A stretch of 64,000 nt of DNA from Lantana camara (taxonomy: Eukaryota > Streptophyta > Magnoliopsida > Lamiales > Verbenaceae): assembly GCA_037501455.1 (NCBI GenBank), contig CM074855.1:32397001-32461000 (forward strand). The letters are read 5' to 3'. Positions within the stretch are counted from its first letter, which is position 1; each line of letters starts with the position of its first letter. Of the stretch, positions 12,096 to 22,696 are shown piece after piece. Made by a program: the position numbers and the translations under genes. The notes under the pieces were generated by a model. It worked only from the letters and a program-made list of their open reading frames with translations, searched no databases and was not told the origin of the DNA.

Positions 12096-13274
12096 ATGCC
12101 CAAATCTCTTTCAAATTCCAACACCGCCATGGCCAATCGACATGTAGAGGAACTTGCCCGTGGAATCAGGGAGATGGCCACCCAAAACTCGTCTCCACAG
12201 GATTCTCCTGGGGATGAAGGGTTGGAAGAGGCCATAACAGTCATAGATGTAAGGGACCCAGAAGGGGTTGAACCTCTTTTTGAAGAGATGAACCTGGTAA
12301 TGGAGGCAGGGAGACGCCGGGGGGGGGGGGGGGAGGGGGGGTCTTTTCCCATAACTGAGAGTGCTACCCATCCCCACCGCTATGCCGTGACGGTGGCAAG
12401 GGCCGCTCCAGCGCCGATGACAGAAGAGGCAGCGGGGCCCTCCGAAAGGGCCCATAACAAAGGAAAGGGCAAAAAACCTCAAAAGCCCAGAAAAACCAAA
12501 AAGTCCAAAGGATCCAAGGAGGGTGAAGACTCAGGCTACCAGGCTACCGAGCGCACCCCAGATGAAACTCCCAGCACGGTTACTCTAGGGGATGTGAAAA
12601 CAATGCTGGCACCCATCTTCTGGGATGAGCGCTTCACATGGAGAATCCCTGCTAAACACGAGCGTGCCAATCATCCGCCTCCTGGTGAGATGGCAGTTTA
12701 CGTAGATGCTGTCAGCTCCGGGGGCTTGAGGTTCCCAATTTTGATCCCAATGGCCCGTTTACTGAACGACCTGCATCTCTGTCCTTCCCAAATCGTGCCC
12801 AACGGCCTGGCTCTACTAACAAGCTTCGTGATTCTGATGAGAAGCGTTGGTTACGAGCCCTTCGTGCGGAACTTTAATGCACTCTTCCAAGTAGTCGCTT
12901 CATCACGTTCATCCCCTGAGGCGGGCTTCTATTACGTCCAAGCGAAAGCTTACACGAGGCTAATCAATTCTCCCTCCAGTACTTACGGTCCCAATTGGAA
13001 GGAAAAATTTATCTTTGTCAAGGCTCCAACGGAAGAAGGCTTTGGGGTGCCCTCAAGTTGGGGTTCGGTCTCAAAGAGCCGCCTGGAATCTGCCCTTCCC
13101 AAGGATTGGGCCAAGAGCTTGGCCGAGGCTCTAAGGGACGAGGGCCACCTTATTGAAGCGAAAGACTGGATAGACGACGCAGAGCTTATGTTCTTGTGTG
13201 GCCTCTCTAATGACCCTCATTATCTTGTGTGTAGCATTCTTGGTAAAGATTGCATATTTTCGATAGGCTTTTGA
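12096..13274 (+). CDS. Antisense extra ORF of the Tat element (gypsy-type transposon protein, PF04195-like)
   Basis: A 392-residue open frame on the strand opposite gag-pol, between pol and the 3' LTR. It has an acidic/Ser-rich N terminus, a GGGG stretch coded by a long G run (12319-12341), a lysine-rich patch KGKGKKPQKPRKTKKSKGSK (residues about 113-132) that looks nuclear-targeting, and a folded C-terminal half. That half, with MAVYVDAVSSGGLRFPILIP, ALLTSFVILMRSVGYEP and the FYYVQAK segment, resembles the family annotated as putative gypsy-type transposon (PF04195). Tat/Ogre/Retand elements are known to carry such antisense ORFs; their function is unknown. The start is the first ATG after a good upstream TATA box. 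The last dozen residues after VCSILGK may be intron read-through, because GGTAAAG sits there like a splice donor. It has stayed open while gag-pol decayed. Confidence 0.8.
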   Translation: MPKSLSNSNTAMANRHVEELARGIREMATQNSSPQDSPGDEGLEEAITVIDVRDPEGVEPLFEEMNLVMEAGRRRGGGGEGGSFPITESATHPHRYAVTVARAAPAPMTEEAAGPSERAHNKGKGKKPQKPRKTKKSKGSKEGEDSGYQATERTPDETPSTVTLGDVKTMLAPIFWDERFTWRIPAKHERANHPPPGEMAVYVDAVSSGGLRFPILIPMARLLNDLHLCPSQIVPNGLALLTSFVILMRSVGYEPFVRNFNALFQVVASSRSSPEAGFYYVQAKAYTRLINSPSSTYGPNWKEKFIFVKAPTEEGFGVPSSWGSVSKSRLESALPKDWAKSLAEALRDEGHLIEAKDWIDDAELMFLCGLSNDPHYLVCSILGKDCIFSIGF

Positions 13275-13284
13275 TACTTAGAAG

Positions 13285-13660
13285 ATTTGGTCACATCTTG
13301 TAAAACTTGAAAAATTTTACTAAGTCTGGAGTAATCATGAGGGTCTTACTGTGAGGCTTCCCCTTACTCCAGACTTGTGTGAATTTTTGCTTTTGTACTT
13401 AGAAATTTTGCTATGTCTTGAGGAAATATGAGGGTCTTACTGGGTGATTGCCCTCGTTCCAGACTTGTGAAATTTCTTCTTAATTTTGGGAAATTTCGCT
13501 AAGTCTTGAGTATTTGCGAGGGTCTTACTGAGTGATTGCCCTCGTTCAAGACTTGTGAAATTTTTTCTTAATTTTGGGAAATTTTGTTAAGTCTTGAGTA
13601 TTTGCGAGGGTCTTACTGAGTGATTGCCCTCGTTCAAGACTTGTGAAATTTTTCTTGATG
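13285..13660. repeat. 88-91-bp tandem repeat array inside the Tat element
   Basis: Four units, marked by GAGGGTCTTACTG at about 13339, 13430, 13518 and 13606 and by AGACTTGTGAAATTT. The last two are nearly identical; the first is the most diverged. Tandem repeats in this 3' untranslated zone are typical of Tat elements. The array directly follows the antisense ORF. Confidence 0.9.
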
Positions 13661-14056
13661 ACGTTGCTGTCGGATGAACATGCTCGCCTTGGTCCCATTT
13701 TTGGACTTGCGAACGATCCCGTTTTCGAGCGCAAAGCGTCTGACATACAGCCGAGGTCTGCTGGGATTTTCATTGTATTTCTCTTCCATTTTGTTAAGTT
13801 GGTTGTGAGCGTTACCAACCTATCCTTATGAGGGCGTCCCCTCATGTGGAGTAGAGAGCTGGCAAGCGTAACCCATGTACAATATAAGTGACCTATTACG
13901 CTCGTGAGGACGAGGGGTGTGGATCTTATACGATCAAGCAAAATAAAGAAGTGTAAATCCAAAGATACTGAGAGGAAGGTATCATATTTTAGTTGTAACT
14001 TGGGGCTCTAAGAGCCCACTAACGAGGTGGTTACATCATCACCTGGTAAGGAGTTT

Positions 14057-15019
14057 TTAAACATAAAACCGCCGGAGATTACATGCGTTCCAAGGGCGAG
14101 GCAAACGCTCACCTTGAAGTGTCTCCAGGGTGTAGGTGTTGTTTGCTCTGATCTGTACTACCTTGAACGGACCTTCCCAGTTGGGGTCCAACTTCCCCAC
14201 ATGTTTGGATACTTCGACTTTCTTCAGGACCAAATCTCCCAATTGGAAAGTTCTTTCCCTCACACGCTTGTTGTACTGTTGAGCCACAGTTGCCTTATAT
14301 TGGTGTATCTTGGCCCAGGCTTGGTTTCTTTTTTCTTCCAATAAGTCCAATTCCAGGCTTCTGTTATTCTCGTTAAGTTGAGGCTCAAAATAAGCTACAC
14401 GAGCGGATTCATTTGCAATCTCAGCCGGTATCATTGCTTCGGACCCATACACGAGCGCGAAAGGTGTCTCGCCAGTGGCCGCTCGTGGAGTAGTGCGATA
14501 AGCCCAAAGTGCCCCTTGTAACTCTTCTGCCCATTCACTCTTCTTACTCTCCAGCATCGTTTTCAGGTGCTGCAAAATGACTCTGTTGGTAACTTCTGCT
14601 TGTCCATTGGCTTGGGGATGGCCTACGGAGGTAAAGCGTTGTTCAATCCCCAATTCCGAACACCACTCTCGTGTGTCAGCGGCTATGAACTGGGATCCAT
14701 TATCAGAAATAAGCACCCTCGGAATGCCGTATCTACATATGATGTTTTTCCAAATGAAGTCCCTCACAACCCGGAAGGTGATCTTTGCCACGGCCTCGGC
14801 CTCAGCCCACTTGGTGAAATAATCGACAGCCAAAATGACGAACTTCTTTTATCCAACAGCGATGGGCAAGAGGCCCACAATGTCTATTCCCCACTGGTCA
14901 AAGGGCCAGGAAACATCTATTGGGATCATTTGAGCGGCCGGCAGTTGAGGGAGATTGGAGTGGAACTGACACTTTGGGCACTTTCTGGAAAACTCGAGGG
15001 CGTCATGCAGAACCGTGGG
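14057..15019 (-). pseudogene. Integrase region of Tat pol
   Basis: This inserts the cDNA into host DNA. The catalytic DDE set is visible in VDYFTKWAEAEA (first D), LISDNGSQF (second D) and PQANGQAEV (E). The chromatin-proximal GPF-type C-terminal domain follows (QLGDLVLKKV, LDPNWEGPFKVV), ending at 14057. The frame is shared with gag and RT. It is cut off by an in-frame stop at about 14850 (AVG-stop-KKFVILAVDYF) and by another at 15020 directly upstream, where the zinc-finger part (CPKCQFHSN) lies between the two stops. An ATG at 14833 therefore gives only the core. Each stop looks like a single base change from a common codon. Confidence 0.92.
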
Positions 15020-17182
15020 CTAATAAAACCCACTCCTTAGAATCTGCTTAGCCAGAATACGCCCTCCTGAGTGATTTTCGCAGCTCCCATTGTGAATGAG
15101 TTCAAGCGTTTCTCTCGCCTGCGAGGGCCTTAAACACCTCAACGGAGGCCCTTGAAATGACTTCTTGAACAGTCTTTCCTCAGAGTCTAAAGAGAATCGA
15201 GGGGCTTTGCTACTTATTTTCCGAGCCTCTACCTTATCAGTGGGACAAATACCATCTCTAAGGAACCTGATGATGTCATCCATCCAACATGGTTCAAGCG
15301 AATCAATCATAGCGACCGCTTTCTTGACCATTTTCTCCCTAATCAGAGGCTCTTCCGTTCTAAGGAACGTCACTGAGCTCTCGGAAGTGCCTTCCAACGC
15401 TGAAGCAAACTTTGAAAGAGCATCAGCGCGTTCGTTTTCAGCTCGCGGGACTTGAAGCAGATGAAATTCTTTGAACTTCCCAATGATCTCCCTGGCTATG
15501 CTTAAGTACTGCACCATGGTGGTTTCTCGAGCCTTATAAGATCCTTCAATTTGTCTCGCGATTAACTGCGAATCCACATACGCAGTAATTCTGGAAGCCC
15601 CATTCTGAGAAGCAATTTTCAATCCCTGTACAAGGGCTTCATACTCTGCCTCATTATTTGTGACCTGAAAATCCAACCTGATCGCAAAGTCCAGTTCAAT
15701 CCCATTGGGGTCTCTGAGGGCTACCCCCGCTCCTCCCCCTTGAGAGGTTGAGGAACCATCCGTGTGCAGGACCCACAATCCTTCGTTCTCAGGAACAGCG
15801 GGCTCTAAGCCAAAGCGCTCAACCAATAAATCAGCTACAACCTGAGCTTGTATGGCAGTTCTGGGCTCAAAGCATAAATCAAACTGGCTCAATTCAACGG
15901 CCCACTTTATCAGTCTCCCTGACACGTCCGGTTTGGACAAAACTTGTTTCAAGGGTTGATCAGTGAGTACCGTTATTGAGTGCGCCTGAAAGTAAGGCCT
16001 CAGACGTCTTGATGCATTGATGAGGGCAAACGCAAATTTCTCGATTTCCAAATATTTTTTCTCAGCTCCTTGCAACGTCTTACTTAAGTAATAAACGGGC
16101 AAGTGTTTCCGCTCTCGTATAGCTATCAACACGGCGCTCGTAGCCTCGGCCGAAACATAGAGGTATATAAATAGCCTTTCGCCTTCGATGGGTTTTGTCA
16201 GTAGCGGAGCGCTCGTTAGATAAGCCTTCATATCCTGTAGCGCCTTTTCACACTCCTCCGTCCAAGCGAAGTTCCGGGCATTCCTCAAAATCTTGAAGAA
16301 AGGAAGATTCCTGTCCGCCGAGCGCGAAATGAATCTATTCAAGGAGATGATCTTTCCTACCAATACTTGCACTTCTCGGAGATTTCGAGGGGAGGGGATC
16401 TCCAAGATAGCCTTGATCTTCTCAGGATTGGCTTCAATTCCCCTCTGACTGACCATGTATCCTAAGAACTTTCCCCCTTGTACTCCGAAGGTGCACTTTG
16501 AAGGGTTCAATTTCATCCCATACTGACGCAGGATTGAAAAAGTACGCTTGAGATCTTCCAGATGTGAGTCCTAACGCTCGTTTTTAACAATCATATCGTC
16601 TACGTAAACTTCCATGGACCCTCCAATTTCTCTTTCAAACATCTTGTTGACAAGTCGCTGATACGTGGCTCCAGCGTTCTTCAGCCCAAAAGGCATGACT
16701 AGGAAGCAATACACCTCTAAATGAACAACAAATGAAGTTTTGGGGCGGTCTTCTGGAGCCATGAAGATCTGATAGTATCCTTGAAAGGCGTCCATCATGC
16801 TCATAAGTTCACATCCAGCGGTCGAATCCACCAGTTGGCCTATCCGGGGCAGTGGGTAGGGATCCTTAGGGCAAGCCTTGTTAAGATCAGTGAAATCATT
16901 GCACATTCGCCACTTGTTCGCACTCTTGGGCACCAAAACCACATTGCACAACCATTCTGGGTATAAGATGGGCTCGATATATTGAGCCTCCAATAGTTTA
17001 TTAACCTCTTCTTCGATGACCTTCTTTCGAAAGCCGTGTACGTCTCGCTTCCTCTGTTTGATGGGTTTGAACGAGGGGTCCACATTAAGCCTGTGGACAA
17101 TGACGCTTGGGTCAATCCCTGTGAGGTCTGAGGCTTTCCACGCAAATACATCAATGTTCTCTCTGAGGAAATCAATCATCAT
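15020..17182 (-). pseudogene. Reverse transcriptase with two RNase H domains of Tat pol
   Basis: The enzyme copies the element RNA into DNA. Reverse transcriptase runs from about 17180 with MCNDFTDLNKACPKDPYPLP, FQGYYQIFMA, MPFGLKNAGATYQ and the catalytic YVDD at 16595-16606. The frame is stopped directly after VKNER at 16571 and continues as DSHLEDLKRTF to MKLNPSKCTFGV. A Ty3-type RNase H follows (LPVYYLSKTLQGAEKKYLEIE, VLTDQPLKQVL). A second, archaeal/plant-like RNase H then follows with DGSSTSQGGGAGV, NNEAEYEAL, YVDSQLIARQIEG and ENERADALSKFA, so D, E, D and D are all present. The H2C2 zinc finger begins at the end (LIHNGSCENHSGG). Double RNase H is the hallmark of Tat. Stops at 16571 and 15020 disable it. 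Confidence 0.95.
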
Positions 17183-18091
17183 AATCTAAGAAGGCCCCGA
17201 GAGGTTGGACCCTATCTGAGTAGTTTTATCCTTGTTTCCAGGTTCCAACTCAATAGAAAGGAACCTCTCCGAGGGTTCAATCCTTATTTTAGGGCGAGGA
17301 AGTTCGAGCGCCCTCTTCCTTCCGGTCAAGCGCTCACTAGGAGCGGGCTCATCCTCCTCACGCTCGTCCCCTTCTTAGGATGATTCTTCGACCGTCCCTG
17401 GCGGGGTACTTTCGAGGGGATTCTGGGTGCTAGCATCCTTCCTCTTCTTGTTCTTCTTCTTGTATAACTTGGCCCTCTTGCGTATTGGGCCATCCTCGTC
17501 CAGGTTGGGAAAGTCAATAGAATTTTTGGTAGATCCGATTTGGAAGGTTTTCTCCGCCTTAGGCTTTCTGAGGGACAACATATAACATTACCAAGCCTCT
17601 CGCACATTGCACAGTACTTCTCCAACGCCCTCGAGGGTGGGGAACTTAATCTTCTGGTGATAGGTGGAGATGATGGCTTTGAAATCAACGAGGACTGGGC
17701 GCCCAATTATGATGTTATAGGGAATATCAATCTCTACCACGACATATGTGACTGTGAGCGTCCTACGCTGAGGGGCTCGGCCAAATGAGGTGGCCAAGCG
17801 TATTTGCCCTCGTGGGACAACTTATGATCCCCCAAAGCCAATGAGAGCCGTTTTGAGGGGCTCGAGTGGGAGGTCAGCATTCATCTTCAAAAATGTGGAA
17901 GAAAGGCAAAACATTAACAGAGCTTCCACTATCCACCAACACCCTTTTGACAACGTGATTGTGGACATCAAGACTAACCACCATGGGGCAGTCAGAAGTT
18001 TCACCTTCCCCATGGGGTGTTACAACGTGCCCTAATCCCTATCATCAAAACCTATTACATCATTTTCTCGGGAGCTCTGATCCTTGGCCTT
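17183..18091 (-). pseudogene. Aspartic protease region of Tat, frameshifted
   Basis: The protease would cleave the polyprotein. The active-site motif VDSGSSVNVLPFF is read at about 17940-17900 on the minus strand, and the far lobe (YNIIIGRPVLVDFKAI) at about 17730-17690, but in a different frame. The first frame ends shortly after the active site (FEDEC-stop). Upstream, in-frame stops at about 18091 (end of gag) and near 18045-18030 and a further frame change separate it from gag. Downstream, to 17183, lies a charged linker with KRAKLYKKKNKKRK and another stop near 17376. This is the most damaged part of the element. Confidence 0.85.
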
Positions 18092-20245
18092 CTATATAGC
18101 ATAAACGGGCTTGGGCACGGATGGGCACTGGTCGTAACTCCGGACATACCTCCGCCGAGCGGCATTGGAATCTCCCCCTGAAGAGCCTCCCGCTATCATG
18201 TTGATGACCGCAAAAGGCGTATTTTCCTGCTCAGGGGCCTTTCCCTTGTTGCTCCGATGGCTGCTGGTCTCAGGAGGGCCTCTTCCTCGTGGACTCCTTG
18301 ACCGGGACGGGTTCCTTCTTTTTTCCCTGGAACGATCCCGACAGCGCTCATCAAAGCGCTCCAGAATTTTCACAAATTCCTTCAAATGACCCCCTGCAAC
18401 GAGCCTTTGAATCTCAGCCTCCAGCTGGCGATATTCATCCGTGTCGTGCCCCTTCTGCTTGTGGAAGGCACAGTACTTGTTCGAACATTTCAGCGACTCA
18501 GTCTCTCTCATCTTGATGGGTCTCTTAAAGAGTTTCTTGTCAGAGAGGTTATAAACTTCTGAGTTCGATCGGGTGAGTGGGATACGCTCGAGACGTCGAG
18601 GGGGCAGTGGCGACCTTTTGCGCTCCTGATGATGCTCCTTCTTAACAGTGATTTTGCGTCCTCGATCCAGGTGGCGCTCGTTTCTTGCTGGGCTGTGATG
18701 TCTGGGCCCATTCGTCCCGTACATGTCTTCGAGCGCAAAAAACGGCTCAGCAACTTCTCTCAAGGCCATGAGCGTTCCTGGCCTTCTCTCCACGATACCA
18801 TCAGCAAACTTTTTTCTCACATATTTCTTGTGATCCACAGCCTGAAAGAGCACCGGGATCAAAAAATCCATGGACGGCCTTTCCACTTGTAGAATCTCTA
18901 TGTTGAAGCGGGCGAAGAACGAGCGAAGAGACTCATTTTTGCCCTGCACCATGTTGTAAAGGGCAGTGGGCGCAGTGACTGGGGCCTTCAGAGAATTGAA
19001 GTGGTTGAGGAAAGCGTCGGCTAACTCTTTGTAGGAGTGTATCGATCGTGGGGGCAGTCTCTTGTACCACTCCTGTGCCATTCCTACCAAGGAAGTGACA
19101 AAAACCTTGGCCCAATAGTTGCTGGAATGCTCGTAGAGGTGCATCAGATGTAAAAAATGATCCAAATATTCAGCCGGATCGGTTGTACCGTCGTAGCGGT
19201 TGATGGAAGTGGGGATTTTGGCCATTCCTGCTTGGGCCATCAAAACTTCTTCCACGAGGGGGGAGCCCCTCGCTAATGGATGGTAATCGTAAGTGCAGAA
19301 GTTCTCCTCCTGTTGCTTTCGGCGAGGGACCGGTGGCTGTCGGTCCTTGTGATGAGCGTCTCTGTCATCGGCTCGTTCATCCCTACTGTGGGAGATCTGA
19401 GACCGTGCTCGAGAGAGCTGTCCGACCATGTCCTTCAAACCCTGCAGCTGGTCTTGCACAGCCGCGAGGATGTTAGGATTCACATCCCCTTCCCTGTCTC
19501 CTTGTCTGGCGGCACGGGAAGCCCTCCTGGAAACATGGGAGTCCCCTTCATTGTCGTTGACCCTCTCAGTAGGTTCCCTGTTTCTGTCTACAGGGGGACG
19601 CTCGTTCTCGCCCTGGCGGGGTGTCTCAATAACTGGTGGTGGTGGTGGCGGCACCCTCAAGACGGCCTGAGTTTCCCTAATAGGGAAAGTTTGCAAGCCG
19701 CCCACAGGGGCGGCGGTTTGAGTGGCCTGCCCAGAGGGAAAGTACATGGAATGGAATCTTTCCCATGCCCCCTGGGCCGTCTGAACCTCACACTGGGCAT
19801 AAAGAGCCCTCAATTGCTGAGTAGTTAATGGAGGTAACTCTACTCCTTCAACCTCCCTGGGGATCACCACCGGGAGCTGGATTTGGCCGGCAAGGTATGG
19901 TTAAATCGGCGGCTCCATAACAGTGGGTGTAAGCGTGTACCCCGACGGGGGCATCATGTGACTCTGACCCCCTGGGTTTGCATGGGCATGTACCCATTGA
20001 GTTTGGGGAAGCTGCGGAAGAGCAGAGAGAGGAATTCCTCCGGTGGCGCCAGAAGCTGGTGGTGCCGGCGGTGCTGGTGGGGGAACCGAAGATTCTGCCT
20101 GTGTTGTCGCTCCTGTGGGGGGTACCCCACCCTCAACGACGATAGGAGGTGGGCCTCCGGCCACAGAGACGGAGGGAATAATGGTATTGACGTCATGGGG
20201 GGTGTTATCTCCTCCTCCCACGGCGCCGGATCTCGTAGCGACCAT
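18092..20245 (-). pseudogene. Gag of the Tat element, one nonsense codon
   Basis: The capsid protein. The start is taken as MVATRSGAVGGG at 20245, 88 bases inside the 5' LTR, with a Pro/Gly-rich leader. The same frame is stopped once by TAA at 19901-19903 (PPI-stop-PYLAGQIQ) and then runs to 18092. The retrotransposon gag domain is clear: SINRYDGTTDPAEYLDHF, WYKRLPPRSIHSYKEL, FLNHF and KNESLRSFFARFN (about residues 330-490 of the joined frame). The C-terminal Tat-type finger CAFHKQKGHDTDEY has Y in place of the last expected C, so metal binding may be lost. An Arg/Ser-rich tail (RDRSREKRRNPSRSRSPRGR) would bind RNA. Gag and pol are in the same frame, so the intact element had one long polyprotein. 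Confidence 0.93.
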
Positions 20246-20311
20246 AGCTGTAATGATTTTGGGTGTTTGCTTTTCAACTAGCAGAAGAGAAGAAAGAGGC
20301 TAAGAGCTGGT

Positions 20312-20333
20312 TTCCCACAGACAGCGCCAAAAA
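20312..20333 (-). promoter_or_regulatory. Primer-binding site of the Tat element
   Basis: On the minus strand, immediately after the 5' LTR, the sequence reads TTTTGGCGCTGTCTGTGGG. The TGGCGC start matches the 3' end of plant tRNA-Asp, with mismatches further in. I recall this degenerate type from other Tat elements. Confidence 0.65.
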
Positions 20334-21140
20334 TGATGGGTTCCGAATGGGGGGATCAGAATCCGATCACTTTATGATTTGTTTTGAGTGGGGAAGCCGC
20401 CGGAGAGGATGGGGTTCTACCTGCTAGGACAAACACACTGAAATGTCAGAAGGCCAAGCTGGGGGGACAAGGGGTGATACCCAGTTTGGCTCTCCGACGC
20501 TCAAGTCAGTTGATGATCTGAAAGAGGAAATGTAAGCTAAGTGGGAATTACAGTAATTAAGGTTCCTTACAGGGAAGGAGATGACTCTGTTTATTTATAG
20601 TTGAGGGTTGGTCAAGGACCCTTTGGTCATTTGCCTCATGTGATCCTGGCCGAATGTTGCCCTAACACCTGGCGTTGTGAGAGAGAAACCTAAGAGGAAT
20701 CTTCTGTAAAAGCTGTTGAGAGTTAGTCTTGGCAACAGTGGCAAGTGCGCGGGCATGTACGATGTGTCAGAGAGCCGTTTGGGGGGTTGGTAACGAGGGC
20801 TTAAGAGCACGCTCGTGACAACCAGAAGCCTTGGAGGCCAAGATATCCTCTAGGGGAAGAGGGCTAGAGCTTCTCCGAGGGAATGTAGCACTCGAAGAAG
20901 GCTCGCTTACATTGATTGAGATACTAATCATGTAGTACCAACGACGCTTGTGGAAGAGCGGTAAGAGCGACAATGCTGATGCACGTGTATCCATAGCAGA
21001 GTTGACGCGTGTCCTTGCGGGATGCCGGCGCTTGAGGGTTTGAGCGCTCGTATATGTCTGATGCAATCTTAGAGAAGCCAGTGCCATCATCCTAAGGCGC
21101 CACGTGCCAAGATGAAGACAAGCGTGTTTTGACCCCATCA
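20334..21140 (-). repeat. 5' LTR of the Tat element
   Basis: It runs from TGATGGG to CCCATCA (plus strand), 807 bp, next to the target duplication GATAT at 21141-21145. For transcription of gag-pol this is the upstream LTR. Confidence 0.95.
20591..20600 (-). promoter_or_regulatory. LTR TATA box driving gag-pol
   Basis: CTATAAATAA read on the minus strand within the 5' LTR, about 355 bases before the gag ATG. It is conserved in the other LTR at about 10937-10947. Confidence 0.7.
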
Positions 21141-21195
21141 GATATACCGCTATGCTTCATTGCTTGTATGAATAATTATTTCAAATGTTTTGAAG

Positions 21196-21286
21196 GTAGG
21201 GCCCCTCTTCTCTATGGACCACCGAGAATCGAAAAATCATACTTAGCTAAGATAGTTGCAACTGAAGCTGACTCAACATTCTTAAG
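21196..21286 (+). pseudogene. VPS4/SKD1 fragment, Walker A exon
   Basis: This continues the captured AAA ATPase. GRAPLLYGPPRIEKSYLAK and VATEADSTFLR match the exon that holds the nucleotide-binding loop, bounded by GAAG/GTAG on the left and AAG/GTACC on the right. In a working VPS4 the loop reads GPPGTGKS; here it is GPPRIEKS, so ATP binding is lost even at the level of this exon. The Tat element separates it from the first piece. I found no later SKD1 exons downstream (no DEIDSL or sensor motifs), so capture covered only the first half of the gene. Confidence 0.85.
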
Positions 21287-22522
21287 GTACCTTATATATC
21301 CTTCATTACATATATCTCTATTTCCACTTTCTGCCTAATATCAGTTGTTTTAACCTAATCAAGGTAGTTCTATTCACTTCTATATCACATGTTTCCTCAT
21401 TTAGAAGTCTGTTTGAATAACTTCATGTTTATATTGGTGCCTTTTGTTACTGTTAAGTATATGTTTGGGTGTTGTAGCACACACTTTCATGGTTTCAGGT
21501 CCATTTATTGTTGCTGATATACTTATCCAGGTATCATCCTTTTACTTTTGTTATTCTAAATACTAAATTATGGATAGTTTCTTATGTTAACCTAACTAAC
21601 CTTTCCTTAACATCTATCAAAATTCCTTCTAATGAGTTGTCCATTTGAAGTTTTCCCACAAGCTCAAGCGTTTGAATTACTGTATCAGGCACTCATCTAT
21701 AAGAGATTATGCTTTTTTGTCATGCATCTTACGGTTTATAATTTTCTGTTACTCATTTTCTAAGACTATTAAGTTGACAAGTCTTCTCCACATAATCATT
21801 CTTTGCAATTTTGGAAATCCAAAATTCACAGATAGATATATATGGGATTTTCAATATTGGATAGTCGGTGCTTCTTTGTCCGAGTTTTCTTATGGAATCT
21901 TAAAATCATCATTTTTACATGCTTAAGTTATGATATTGTTTGGACCAATTGAGGCTTTCAAGTCTTTTGTGTAAAGTTACATATTTAAAGAATTTCAATT
22001 GTAAGTTTTGCCTATGAACTGAGTGATTTTTGGGGTTCATTACATACAGGATGATATAACAATTGGTCAAGCATACTCGGTCAGTGAGTAAGTTGTCATT
22101 GTATTTCGTTTTGTTATGCGGAGAAAAGGGAATGGCTGTTCATGGTGTCTTTGTTGCTTTGACTATTTCATTTTTTAATTATAAAAGGCGTTAATATTAT
22201 CTGTAAAACCTATACAATTTATAAAAAAAGTCTCTACGTTAGTGTTTCTATTAGCACCGAGTAAGATAGGGATAGAAGATGGTCTTTTTTTAAGATAGAT
22301 TTGCAATCAGTGCCCGCTGGTTGTTCTTTTAGTTTTTTGCTTGTAGAATTTGTATGACTTATTTTTTTCTGTAATTTGTTTTTAATATGTAATTTATTTT
22401 TAATATGTATAAATGCTAGACAATTACTTGCTTACCAGGACAGGATAATGAGATGGAAATATTGTGCATATAATAGTTTTGCCACTATCATCATATGTAA
22501 ATTATACTTTCGACATGCATAG
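21287..22522. other. Helitron interior, non-coding
   Basis: T-rich sequence with no recognisable exon. An open frame at 21645-21926 has no family resemblance. Probably SKD1 intron, then captured succinyl-CoA ligase intron; the boundary between the two donors is not visible. Confidence 0.35.
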
Positions 22523-22696
22523 GTTGGAGGAGTCACTTCTAAATCTGTAGCAGAAGCAAAAGATGAAACTAAGGTAAACATCAGTGGTTTATGCTCCTCC
22601 ACCATTTGTAGCTAAAGCCATCATGGAAGCCATGGAGGCTGAACTAGATTTAGTTGTTTGCATCACAGAACGAATACCACAGTATGATATGGCAAG
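22523..22696 (+). pseudogene. Succinyl-CoA ligase alpha subunit fragment
   Basis: The intact enzyme is the ADP-forming succinate-CoA ligase of the mitochondrial citric-acid cycle. [19 protein letters not shown] is read from an AG acceptor at 22522. After a small deletion near 22583 the frame changes to [19 protein letters not shown] followed by [18 protein letters not shown]. This matches the family segment VAEAKAETKANASVIYVPPP and [21 protein letters not shown], with a spacer segment between VGGVT and VAEAK deleted. The fragment ends at 22696 without a clean donor. It is the second, unrelated gene piece in the Helitron, same strand as SKD1, which could yield a chimeric transcript. Confidence 0.85.

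Larger units (their letters stand above)
10669..21140 (-). mobile_element. Complete Tat-lineage Ty3/Gypsy retrotransposon
   Basis: A 10.5-kb element with two LTRs, primer-binding site, polypurine tract, gag, protease, reverse transcriptase, two RNase H domains and integrase on the minus strand, plus an extra gene on the plus strand. It is flanked by the exact 5-bp duplication GATAT (10664-10668 and 21141-21145). The plant-like second RNase H after the Ty3-type one, the zinc-finger-like CAFHKQKGHDTDEY in gag and the antisense gene near the 3' LTR place it in the Tat branch. The LTRs differ at roughly ten positions plus one 11-base gap in their first 230 bases by eye, so insertion is fairly recent but not current. 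Nonsense codons show it is no longer autonomous. It lies in an intron of the captured SKD1 fragment. Confidence 0.95.

Noticed and set aside
13285..13660. CRISPR-like regular repeats
   Set aside because: Contiguous 88-91-bp tandem units without distinct spacers, in a plant retrotransposon.
14567..15040. Plus-strand open frame of 157 codons opposite the integrase
   Set aside because: It is the shadow of the conserved integrase frame on the minus strand, without its own signals.
19280..20303. Several plus-strand open frames opposite gag
   Set aside because: Their open state follows from the codon pattern of gag on the minus strand; no conserved protein.
10669..21140. Plant pararetrovirus (caulimovirus) integration
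   Set aside because: LTRs, integrase and the 5-bp target duplication show a Ty3/Gypsy retrotransposon; no movement protein or viral coat motif is present.
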